37,394 nt of DNA from Flavobacteriales bacterium (lineage in GTDB: Bacteria > Bacteroidota > Bacteroidia > Flavobacteriales > BACL11). The translations under genes were made by a program, and so were the position numbers. The notes under the pieces were generated by a model. The model searched no databases. It was not told the origin of the DNA and was given only the letters and a program-made list of their open reading frames with translations. Each line of letters opens with the position of its first letter. Within the stretch, counting starts at the first letter, position 1. Positions 1-7,182 of this stretch are shown in pieces. The stretch is taken from assembly GCA_028122735.1 (NCBI GenBank), contig JAOHSR010000002.1:80760-118153 (forward strand), given 5' to 3'.

Positions 1-302
1 ATACGAGTTGGGTAATTAATATAATCAATAATATTATCCTTTTCTCTTTTTGTATCAGTAGTGCATACAATACCAGCAGGTTTATTAAATGCTATATAAA
101 TATGTTTTTTATTTTCAAGTTTTTTTATGATTTTATTATTTACCTGAATCTCTTCTTGTCCTGTAACTTTTTGGCCCATAACAGCGTAAACACCATTGAC
201 TTTTATTCTTTCCTGCTCAATTAATAGGTCTGCCTTTCTTCTTGAACAAAAACCAATTTCGCTCAAATACTTATTTATTCGTGTTCCTTTTTCTTCCGAC
301 AT
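1..302 (-). CDS. rluF: 23S rRNA pseudouridine synthase, RluF-type, N-terminal part (runs off the window)
   Basis: The first 100 residues of an RNA pseudouridine synthase, cut by the left window edge. The N-terminus is an S4 RNA-binding domain (residues about 7-55: RINKYLSEIGFCSRRKAD, then IKVNG). It is followed by the start of the synthase domain, with FNKPAGIVCTT and the downstream D-N-I-I-D-Y-I-N-Y-P-T-R stretch that closely recalls E. coli RluF. RluF-family enzymes isomerise a uridine of 23S rRNA in the cytoplasm. The catalytic Asp (GRLD motif) lies outside the window, so activity cannot be judged. The ATG at 302-300 fits the usual family N-terminus. The gene is divergent from the S46 peptidase. 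A -7 promoter box ends only 6 bases before the ATG. RluB-type specificity is the main alternative. Confidence 0.88.
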   Translation of the reverse strand, partial: MSEEKGTRINKYLSEIGFCSRRKADLLIEQERIKVNGVYAVMGQKVTGQEEIQVNNKIIKKLENKKHIYIAFNKPAGIVCTTDTKREKDNIIDYINYPTR

Positions 303-308
303 GTAGTG

Positions 309-316
309 CAAAAATA
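309..316 (-). promoter_or_regulatory. Bacteroidota -7 promoter box (TATTTTTG) for the rluF-like gene
   Basis: On the minus strand the bases read TATTTTTG, an exact match to the Bacteroidota sigma-ABfr -7 consensus TAnnTTTG. It lies 6 bases upstream of the ATG, so the predicted transcript would carry almost no leader. No clear -33 TTG element is visible. Confidence 0.55.
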
Positions 317-362
317 AGCTAAACTTTTCTTTACTGCTTTTAATAATGTCTCTTCATTTATT

Positions 363-370
363 TACCTTTG
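363..370 (+). promoter_or_regulatory. Bacteroidota -7 promoter box (TACCTTTG) for the S46 peptidase
   Basis: Exact TAnnTTTG match 27 bases before the ATG at 398. It overlaps the upstream in-frame TTG at 368. That TTG would lie inside the promoter, which supports translation from 398. No convincing -33 element was seen. Confidence 0.6.
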
Positions 371-397
371 TTTTTAAAACAAATAAACTCAAAAGTT

Positions 398-2569
398 ATG
401 TGTAAAATTTTAATTCCCTTACTGGCTCTTTTAATCTCATCTCCATCAATTGCTGATGAAGGAATGTGGCTTCCTCATTTACTAAAAAGCCTTAATGAAA
501 GTGAGATGCAATCAAAGGGGTTAAAGATAACTGCTGAGGATATTTACAGTGTAAATGAATCGTCTTTAAAAGATGCTATTGTTGCTCTAAACGGGGGTGG
601 TTGTACAGCAGAAATGATCTCTTCAGAAGGGTTGATGCTTACAAATCATCATTGTGTAGATAACTTACTCCAAATACATTCAACTGTTGAAAATAATTAT
701 CTGGAAGATGGTTTTTGGGCTATGAGTAAGTCTGAGGAATTAAAAAACGAAAACCTAAGCGCTACTTTTTTAATAAGCATTGAAGATGTTACAAGCTTGT
801 TTAAAGACAGCTTAAGTATTGAGCTTTCAGAAGCAGAGAGAAATAAAAAAATCTCAGAAATTTCAAAAAAAATTGTTAGTGAAAAAACAGACAGTACATC
901 ATACTCAGCAAGAGTAAAATCTTTTTATGGAGGTAATGATTTTTACTTAATAACTTATGTAACCTATAAAGATTTAAGGCTTGTTGGGGCACCACCATCT
1001 TCTATTGGAAAGTTTGGTGGTGATACAGATAATTGGATGTGGCCTAGACACACTGGTGATTTTGCATTACTAAGAATATATACTGCTGAAGATGGCTCGC
1101 CCGCTGATTATTCTGTTGATAATATTCCTTATAAACCAAAACACCACCTTCCAATTCAGTTGGGAGGAGTTGAAAACGAAGACTTTACAATGATAATGGG
1201 TTATCCGGGAAGAACCAATCGATATTTAACTTCTTTTGGTGTAAAAGAGGCTCTTGAAATAACTTATCCTGAAATTATAGATATTAGAACAAAGAAGTTA
1301 GACATAATGAAATCGGGTATGAATTCGAGCAAAGAAATTAAACTACAATATGCAGCAAAATATTCTGGTATTGCAAACTACTGGAAATATTTCATTGGTC
1401 AATCCAAAGGTCTAAAAAGTATGAGAGTTTATGATAAAAAAGTAAAGACAGAGAATATGCTTAAACTCTGGATTGATAGTTCAAATACTGATATTAAAGA
1501 AAAGTATGGTAATACAATGCAAATTCTTGAAGAAGCTTATGAGAAGAACACTAAAGTTGCGTTAAATAGAACATACCTCACTGAGGCTATTTTTCAAGGC
1601 CCAGAAATTTTATCTTTTTCTTATACTATGAAAAATAGAATTAATGCTTTACCAAAAGACAAAGAAGCAAAAAGTCAGGCAATAAGAAAATTAAAAAAAT
1701 TAGCAAAAGAATTTTACAAAAACTATAATGCTAAAGTTGATGAAGACATGCTCTCAGCAATGCTTGAAATGTACTATTATAACGTTCCAAAACACCAACA
1801 TTCTAAAATCTTTAAAAAAATAGAGAATCAGTTGTTTGGTATTAAAAAATTAGATTTTAATTACTACGCTAAAAATCTATTTAATAGATCCTATTTTTCT
1901 AGTGAAGAAAACTGCTTGCGTTTACTTAAAAATCCATCTAAATTATTAGTAGAAAAAGATCCAGCCTACCTAACTTTTTCTTCTATTTATAATAAATACC
2001 TAGAAGAACTATACCCAATAAGAAAAGAAGTTAGAGATCTTCAAAAGAAAGGAAATAGATTATTTATTTCTGCATTAAGAGAAATGGATACCATTAAAAA
2101 GTTTTATCCAGACGCTAACTCAACAATGAGAGTAACTTATGGTAATGTAAGAGACTATAAGCCTGGAGAAGCAATTTTGTATGACTATTACACAACAATT
2201 AATGGTGTTATAGAAAAAGAAGATCCAACAAATGAGGAGTTCATTGTTCCCGAAAAACTCAAAGAACTTTATAAAGCTGGAGACTTTGGAAGATATTCTG
2301 ATAATGATGGAAATTTAAGAGTAAACTTTATCTCAAATAATGATATAACTGGTGGAAATTCCGGTTCTCCAGTTATAAATGCTTGGGGGGAAATAGTTGG
2401 AACTGCATTTGACGGTAATTGGGAGGCTATGAGTGGTGATATTGCCTTTGAAAAAAACATACAAAGGACAATCTCTGTAGATATAAGATATATTTTATTT
2501 GTAATTGATAAATATGCCAATGCATCTTATTTAATTGATGAAATGACTTTGGCGCCAATCAGAGAGTAA
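398..2569 (+). CDS. S46 family dipeptidyl-peptidase (DPP7/DPP11 family), secreted
   Basis: Serine exopeptidase of family S46, which removes dipeptides from oligopeptides in the periplasm or at the cell surface. With the ATG at 398 the protein is 723 aa and begins with a clean signal peptide (MCKILIPLLALLISSPSIA, then DEGMW). Numbering from the upstream TTG (add 10 to the ATG-based numbering), the trypsin-like triad is His95 in TNHHC, Asp231 in HTGDFALLRIY and Ser665 in GGNSGSP. The His-Asp spacing of 136 equals that recalled for P. gingivalis DPP7. Phe sits 16 and Gly 18 residues after the Ser (AFDGNWEAMSGD). As recalled, DPP7 has Gly and DPP11 has Arg at that site, so a DPP7-like preference for hydrophobic P1 is inferred. 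Monocistronic, with its own promoter box at 363-370, and convergent with purF (8-bp gap). Confidence 0.93.
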   Translation: MCKILIPLLALLISSPSIADEGMWLPHLLKSLNESEMQSKGLKITAEDIYSVNESSLKDAIVALNGGGCTAEMISSEGLMLTNHHCVDNLLQIHSTVENNYLEDGFWAMSKSEELKNENLSATFLISIEDVTSLFKDSLSIELSEAERNKKISEISKKIVSEKTDSTSYSARVKSFYGGNDFYLITYVTYKDLRLVGAPPSSIGKFGGDTDNWMWPRHTGDFALLRIYTAEDGSPADYSVDNIPYKPKHHLPIQLGGVENEDFTMIMGYPGRTNRYLTSFGVKEALEITYPEIIDIRTKKLDIMKSGMNSSKEIKLQYAAKYSGIANYWKYFIGQSKGLKSMRVYDKKVKTENMLKLWIDSSNTDIKEKYGNTMQILEEAYEKNTKVALNRTYLTEAIFQGPEILSFSYTMKNRINALPKDKEAKSQAIRKLKKLAKEFYKNYNAKVDEDMLSAMLEMYYYNVPKHQHSKIFKKIENQLFGIKKLDFNYYAKNLFNRSYFSSEENCLRLLKNPSKLLVEKDPAYLTFSSIYNKYLEELYPIRKEVRDLQKKGNRLFISALREMDTIKKFYPDANSTMRVTYGNVRDYKPGEAILYDYYTTINGVIEKEDPTNEEFIVPEKLKELYKAGDFGRYSDNDGNLRVNFISNNDITGGNSGSPVINAWGEIVGTAFDGNWEAMSGDIAFEKNIQRTISVDIRYILFVIDKYANASYLIDEMTLAPIRE

Positions 2570-2577
2570 TAAAACTA

Positions 2578-4473
2578 TTAATATGCCCTTTTCTTATTGC
2601 CCTCAACATAATTAATAAATGCTTTTGTCACAACTTTGTTTCCCCCTGGTGTGGGATAATTACCAGTAAAATACCAATCTCCGCTATGTTTTGGGCATGC
2701 AATATGTAAATCCTCTATGCTTTGATAAATTATCTCAACCTCGGCCTTGGTATCTTTGGGTTTTAAAATTTGACTGATTTTTGAAGATATTTCTTTAGCT
2801 GAAAAAGGAGCATAGATCTCTTTAACGTAATTTTTCATTTCTTCTTTTGGCAGACTAATCTGTGCTGTACATTTTTTATATATCTCTTCAATAACCTCTT
2901 GCTTATTATTATCTTTTAATAATTCAATGGCCGCTTGAAAAGCAACAAAGTCACCTAGTATAGCCATGTCAATACCATAACAGTCGGGGTATCTTATTTG
3001 AGGAGCTGATGAAACAACAATAATTTTCTTAGGCCCTAATCGATCTAAAATTCTTAAAATAGACTGTTTTAAAGTTGTTCCCCGCACAATACTATCATCA
3101 ATAATTACTAAATTATCTTCACTACTTACCTTTCCATAAGTAATATCGTATACATGAGCTACAAGATCATCCCTATTAACATCTGAAGTAATAAATGTTC
3201 TGAGTTTTGCATCTTTAATAGCAATCTTTTCGGCTCTTGCGCTAATCTGCATAATCTCATTAATTTCTTCAGAACTTGGGTTACTTCCAAGGCGCTGAAT
3301 TTTTTCTGTTTTAACTTGGTTTAAATAACTATCTGCTGCTTTCATCATCCCATAGTAAGAAACCTCAGCTGTATTTGGAATATATGAAAAGACAGTGTTC
3401 TTAATATCTTTATCTACAGCCTCAAGAACTTTTGGAAAGACCTGCCTACCCAATTCAATTCTTTCGTTATAAATATCTTTGTCATTTCCTCTAGAAAAAT
3501 ATATTCTTTCAAAAGAACAGGCTTTGCGCTCCAAAGGTTTTACAACTTCTTTTTCTGAAAAGGTTCCATCATTTTTAATAATTAAAGCATGCCCTCTCTT
3601 AATTTCTTTAATCTTATTTATATGTATGTTAAATGTAGTCTGAATAACGGGTCTTTCTGAGGCAACCACAATAATTTCATCATCACTATAATAGTATGCA
3701 GGTCTTATTGCTGAAGGATCTCTTAATGCAAATGCGTCGCCATGCCCAAAAAGACCACACATTACATAACCTCCGTCCCAGTATTTGGATGAATTCTGTA
3801 ATATTTTTTGAATATCAAGCTCTTCCTCTATTTTTTTAGAAATTTCTTTTTTTGTAAAATCTCCCTTATATTTTTGATATATATTAATATTTTCTTCGTC
3901 CAAAAAATGACCAATCTTTTCAATTATTGTTATTGTATCAGATTTTTCTTTTGGGTGTTGTCCAAGATCTGTTAGGTGGCCAAAAAGCTCATCAACGTTA
4001 GTCATATTAAAATTGCCTGCTAACGCTAGGTTTCGTGTCTTCCAGTTATTTTGTCTTAAAAAAGGGTGGCATTGCTCAACGCTATTACCTCCATATGTTC
4101 CGTATCTAAGATGACCTAAAAACAATTCTCCTGTAAATGGCATGTTAGTTTTAAGCCATCTAATATCTTCCAATTTTTTGGGGTCGTTATCTTCAAGATC
4201 AATAAATTTTTTGTTAATCTGAGTAAATAATTCTTCAATAGGATTATTTGTTGTTGATCTTTTTCGGCTAATATATCTTTTACCCGCGGGGGTATTTAGC
4301 TTAACATTTGCCAATCCAGCACCATCTTGCCCCCTGTTCCTTTGCTTTTCCATGAGCAAATACATTTTTTTTAAAGCATAGAAGGATGTTCCGTATTTCT
4401 CTTTATAAAATTCAAGAGGTTTTAGAAGCCTTAGCATCGCCACACCGCACTCATGCTTTAAAGCATCACTCAT
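2578..4473 (-). CDS. purF: Amidophosphoribosyltransferase, long Bacteroidota form
   Basis: Catalyses the first committed step of purine synthesis: PRPP + glutamine -> phosphoribosylamine. The N-terminal Ntn-hydrolase (class II glutamine amidotransferase) domain starts MSDALKHECGVAML, with Cys9 as the likely nucleophile after removal of a short propeptide, and contains QRNRGQDGAGLAN. The C-terminal phosphoribosyltransferase domain shows the PRPP loop VIIDDSIVRGTTLKQS near residues 455-470. At 631 aa it is longer than the roughly 505-aa E. coli enzyme. This length is, as recalled, normal for the Bacteroidota branch and not a fusion to another recognisable domain. It has its own -7 box at 4492-4499, 18 bases upstream, although the glutaredoxin gene lies just upstream on the same strand. 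Confidence 0.95.
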   Translation of the reverse strand: MSDALKHECGVAMLRLLKPLEFYKEKYGTSFYALKKMYLLMEKQRNRGQDGAGLANVKLNTPAGKRYISRKRSTTNNPIEELFTQINKKFIDLEDNDPKKLEDIRWLKTNMPFTGELFLGHLRYGTYGGNSVEQCHPFLRQNNWKTRNLALAGNFNMTNVDELFGHLTDLGQHPKEKSDTITIIEKIGHFLDEENINIYQKYKGDFTKKEISKKIEEELDIQKILQNSSKYWDGGYVMCGLFGHGDAFALRDPSAIRPAYYYSDDEIIVVASERPVIQTTFNIHINKIKEIKRGHALIIKNDGTFSEKEVVKPLERKACSFERIYFSRGNDKDIYNERIELGRQVFPKVLEAVDKDIKNTVFSYIPNTAEVSYYGMMKAADSYLNQVKTEKIQRLGSNPSSEEINEIMQISARAEKIAIKDAKLRTFITSDVNRDDLVAHVYDITYGKVSSEDNLVIIDDSIVRGTTLKQSILRILDRLGPKKIIVVSSAPQIRYPDCYGIDMAILGDFVAFQAAIELLKDNNKQEVIEEIYKKCTAQISLPKEEMKNYVKEIYAPFSAKEISSKISQILKPKDTKAEVEIIYQSIEDLHIACPKHSGDWYFTGNYPTPGGNKVVTKAFINYVEGNKKRAY

Positions 4474-4491
4474 AGTAAGTATTTTAGATTA

Positions 4492-4499
4492 CAAATTTA
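4492..4499 (-). promoter_or_regulatory. -7 promoter box (TAAATTTG) for purF
   Basis: The minus strand reads TAAATTTG, an exact TAnnTTTG match, within the 30-base gap between the glutaredoxin stop and the purF ATG. It suggests purF can be transcribed separately from the upstream operon. Confidence 0.55.
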
Positions 4500-4503
4500 T
4501 CAA

Positions 4504-4737
4504 TTATTGCTTTATAATATTAGATAATTTACTAATTCCGGGATTTGCATATATTTCCCCATCAATAATAAAAGTAGGTATTATTCTTTTCCCATTATTT
4601 ATTTTTTTTACTAACTCAGTAGCCTCTGTGTTATTTGTAACATCTATATATTCATAATGAATATTATGTTCATCTAAATATTTTTTGGCGTAAACACAGT
4701 CTGAACACCAAGCAGCGCTATACATTATTATTTTCAT
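4504..4737 (-). CDS. Glutaredoxin-like thiol-disulfide oxidoreductase (77 aa)
   Basis: A small single-domain thioredoxin-fold protein. The redox motif is W-C-S-D-C (Cys11 and Cys14), the cis-proline is Pro54 in RIIPTF, and the last helix follows DGEIYANPGISKL. Length and arrangement resemble NrdH/Mrx-type mini-glutaredoxins, which transfer electrons to client disulfides in the cytoplasm. No client can be named from the sequence. No nrd gene is nearby. The start overlaps the 3' end of the upstream 97-aa gene by 20 bases, so translation of the two is probably coupled. It is the last gene of the operon that begins with the PLP decarboxylase. Confidence 0.85.
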   Translation of the reverse strand: MKIIMYSAAWCSDCVYAKKYLDEHNIHYEYIDVTNNTEATELVKKINNGKRIIPTFIIDGEIYANPGISKLSNIIKQ

Positions 4738-5011
4738 AAGCTTTAAATTTAAAAGTAATGTGATTTTGAATTATTGTACAAAGGTTACAATGTGAAAGAT
4801 AAGTAAATTTATATTCTAAATTAATATCGAAGCTGGCCTTATCAACATTAAATAATTTAGAACATTCCAACTCACCAATTTCTGAAAAACGTTCTATTTT
4901 GTAATTATCATTTTGCTTTGACAAGTGAAACCATGATCCAGCACCAATACCTCCAAGCCACTGAGATTCTTTTGGGGTTTTTTCGTTTTTTATTGGTGGA
5001 ATCAAACTCAT
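4718..5011 (-). CDS. Uncharacterised 97-aa protein with CxxC motif
   Basis: I do not recognise a function. The protein starts MSLIPPIKNE and has a Trp/Gly-rich segment WLGGIGAGSWFHL (residues 18-30). It then alternates short strands (ERFSEIGELECSKLF) and ends with TYLSHCNLCTIIQNHITF, in which Cys75 and Cys78 form CxxC; Cys50 is a third cysteine. No signal peptide or membrane segment is seen, so it is probably cytoplasmic. The ATG overlaps the stop of the upstream gene (ATGA, 4 bases) and the 3' end overlaps the glutaredoxin gene by 20 bases. This strongly suggests a real, co-translated gene. The adjacent mini-glutaredoxin makes a redox-active or metal-binding CxxC plausible, but that is inference. 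Confidence 0.75.
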   Translation of the reverse strand: MSLIPPIKNEKTPKESQWLGGIGAGSWFHLSKQNDNYKIERFSEIGELECSKLFNVDKASFDINLEYKFTYLSHCNLCTIIQNHITFKFKAYENNNV

Positions 5012-5661
5012 GATCTTTCAATACTTTTGAAATAAGAACCTAGTATACTTCTATTTATTTTTTTAACTATATTTTCTGTTACTTTATAAAAACCTGAATT
5101 GGCAATACCAACGTTTCTTTTGGGCGAGGGAGATATACAAAAAGGGAATTTGAGCCTTGCATTTTTTATAAATTTTGGGCTAGCACTTCTCATTACGGAA
5201 GCTACAAATCTTGAGCAATTAGTTCCATTATATACAAACGGTCCATAAAAAATTAACCCTTTTTGTTGAGTTCTTTTAGCGTATTTATATGCTTTATCAA
5301 ATGACACATCATTTAAGATAGAGGCATATAATGTTCCTTCACCATGACAAGAGTTTTTGTTTTTAATTTCTAATAAAATTTCATCAATGTTAGAAATCAT
5401 ATCACTTTTTATTTTTGCAATAGAATTTAAAGCTACATCACCATCTGTTTCAACATCCCTCACTCTACCATAATTTGGTGGCGAATGATATCTTCCAAAA
5501 TCAAAATATTGAAGCTTCCCTGATTGCCTATCAATCAAAACAACTGCTGAGTGCCCTACTCTATATTTTCCATTTCTAGCAAACAAAAAATCATACCATG
5601 CTCCAGCTGCAGAAACCATGCCTTCAGGCCAAGCAAGGGCAATGATAAAGTCGTTTTGCAT
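5008..5661 (-). CDS. Uncharacterised protein with probable permuted papain-like (NlpC/P60, LRAT-type) fold
   Basis: A 217-aa cytoplasmic-looking protein starting MQNDFIIALAWPEGMVSAAG. It resembles a flavobacterial family that I believe databases call DUF6695 (recalled, not checked). Visible blocks are GHSAVVLIDRQSGKLQYFDF (His37), GRYHSPPNYGRVR (His59), HGEGTLYAS and GTNCSRFVASV (Cys149). A G-H-x-x-V-V-L block before an N-C-x-x-F-V block is the order seen in circularly permuted NlpC/P60 proteins such as LRAT-like and YiiX-like enzymes. There His precedes the catalytic Cys, and the proteins act as amidases, thioesterases or acyltransferases. A hydrolase or transferase role is therefore inferred; the substrate is unknown. 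It lies 4 bases downstream of the decarboxylase and overlaps the 97-aa gene by 4 bases. Confidence 0.78.
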   Translation of the reverse strand: MQNDFIIALAWPEGMVSAAGAWYDFLFARNGKYRVGHSAVVLIDRQSGKLQYFDFGRYHSPPNYGRVRDVETDGDVALNSIAKIKSDMISNIDEILLEIKNKNSCHGEGTLYASILNDVSFDKAYKYAKRTQQKGLIFYGPFVYNGTNCSRFVASVMRSASPKFIKNARLKFPFCISPSPKRNVGIANSGFYKVTENIVKKINRSILGSYFKSIERS

Positions 5662-5665
5662 TTAA

Positions 5666-7057
5666 TTATTTAATTTTCTTAATAAGGTCTTTATTACTCT
5701 CAACAAATTCTTCCAAAGTTTTAAAAAAGTTTAAAATATCTTTTTTAGAATTTTCTCCATTAATTGTCACTAGTCGAATAAAACATTGTTTATTGAAATA
5801 TCCAAAGCCAACCATTACCTTGTTGTTTTCATAAAGCTTTGAGCATAGATCGATTGGGTCGTATTTTTTATAATTAAAACAAATTGATAATGAGTTTTCA
5901 AAACTATATAATTTGTAATTATCATTATTAACAACATAATCTCTTGCAAAATCAGCAAGATCAAACTCATGATTAATAATTTGAGAAATTCCTCTTGTTC
6001 CAATTGACTTCCACATTGTCCATAATTTCAGCGCATTATTTCTCCTACCACATTCGAATGATGTTTGCCCCAAATTATAGTCATTATCATGGGTTTGATA
6101 TAAGTAAGATGCTTTGTTACCGAATGATGTTTCTAAACATTTAACATCATTAACAACTAAAACAGAGGTGCTTAATGGTACACCCAATGTTTTATGTGCA
6201 TTAAAACAAAAAGAATCAGATTTTTCTACTCCTTGCACAAGGCTTTTATATTTGTCAGTAAAAATTACCGCTCCTCCAAAAGCCCCATCAACATGAAGCC
6301 ATAAATTATGTTTTTTTGAAATTTTTGATATCTCTTCAATATTATCAAAAGCACACAAAACAGTAGTTCCTGCTGTAGCATTAATATAAAATGGTACTAA
6401 GTTGTTATCTAAATCATTTTTTATCTGACTTTCTAAAAGCTTAAAATCCATTTGGCCATACTCATTACATTTGATGTATCGAACATTTTCTTTTCCTAAA
6501 CCAGAAAATGATGCGCTTTTTGCCATTGAATAGTGTGCGTTTTCAGAGGTATATGCAATAAGATTATCTTTAAAGCCTTTATTAATTATTTCTTTGTTTT
6601 TGTTATCCCTAGCAATAATTAATGACATAAAATTACTCATTGATCCTCCAGTAGGAAATGTACCTCCAGGTTTGTTATTATAACCAATAAGATCACATAC
6701 CTTTTTAATGATTTCTTTTTCTACCCCCACCTGAGGCCCTGAAATTTTGTAAGTAGCCATAGAGTTGTTAAGCAATACAGCTAACAAATCTCCCAAAATA
6801 CCCTTACTATGTCTTCCTCCAAAAAGCTGATTAAAAAAATATTTTGAAGAAGACTTAGGGGTAGATAAAATTAGTTGATGTAGCGTTTTCTTAAAATCAT
6901 CATCAATTGCTGGATAATCATTTAAGGCCAAATCAATTTTATCATATAAATCTTCGGGCTTTATATAATTTGAGAGTGGTTTTAGCTTTTCCTCTTTTAA
7001 AAAATCATTTGCAAGTTTATTAAATAGTTTTAAATCTTCCTGAATATTATTTTGCAT
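5666..7057 (-). CDS. PLP-dependent group II decarboxylase, acidic amino acid (GAD/CSAD-like) type
   Basis: A 463-aa pyridoxal-phosphate decarboxylase of the group II family. Recognisable blocks are TFPTGGSMSNFMSL, TAGTTVLCAFDNI, LWLHVDGAFGGAVIF and FCFNAHKTLGVPLS, with Lys289 as the PLP Schiff-base lysine. The C-terminal stretch ASYLYQ...FECGRRNNALKLWTMWKSIGTRG resembles animal cysteine sulfinate and glutamate decarboxylases more than bacterial GadB or aromatic decarboxylases. A substrate such as aspartate, cysteine sulfinate or glutamate (products beta-alanine, hypotaurine, GABA) is inferred. Cytoplasmic. First gene of a four-gene operon, with a -7 box 19 bases upstream. Diaminobutyrate or aromatic decarboxylase activity is the alternative. 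Confidence 0.88.
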   Translation of the reverse strand: MQNNIQEDLKLFNKLANDFLKEEKLKPLSNYIKPEDLYDKIDLALNDYPAIDDDFKKTLHQLILSTPKSSSKYFFNQLFGGRHSKGILGDLLAVLLNNSMATYKISGPQVGVEKEIIKKVCDLIGYNNKPGGTFPTGGSMSNFMSLIIARDNKNKEIINKGFKDNLIAYTSENAHYSMAKSASFSGLGKENVRYIKCNEYGQMDFKLLESQIKNDLDNNLVPFYINATAGTTVLCAFDNIEEISKISKKHNLWLHVDGAFGGAVIFTDKYKSLVQGVEKSDSFCFNAHKTLGVPLSTSVLVVNDVKCLETSFGNKASYLYQTHDNDYNLGQTSFECGRRNNALKLWTMWKSIGTRGISQIINHEFDLADFARDYVVNNDNYKLYSFENSLSICFNYKKYDPIDLCSKLYENNKVMVGFGYFNKQCFIRLVTINGENSKKDILNFFKTLEEFVESNKDLIKKIK

Positions 7058-7076
7058 CCCTTTTTCTAATTTAAAG

Positions 7077-7084
7077 CAAAATTA
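7077..7084 (-). promoter_or_regulatory. -7 promoter box (TAATTTTG) for the decarboxylase operon
   Basis: Exact TAnnTTTG on the minus strand, 19 bases upstream of the decarboxylase ATG. No -33 TTG at suitable spacing was found. Confidence 0.55.
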
Positions 7085-7151
7085 GAAAACCATCTTTAAT
7101 TAGATAATAATTGTGATGCATATTATATTAACTACTATATTAAATATTGTT

Positions 7152-7159
7152 TATCTTTG
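7152..7159 (+). promoter_or_regulatory. -7 promoter box (TATCTTTG) for the CotH operon
   Basis: Exact TAnnTTTG match 23 bases upstream of the ATG at 7183. It gives a predicted leader of about 20 bases. The 7058-7182 gap thus carries one divergent box for each operon. Confidence 0.55.
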
Positions 7160-7182
7160 TAAATTAGAGAAACTACTTATTT

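Noticed and set aside
368-397. TTG at 368 as start of the S46 peptidase (adds 10 residues)
   Set aside because: The TTG lies inside an exact -7 promoter box, and the ATG at 398 gives a textbook signal peptide.
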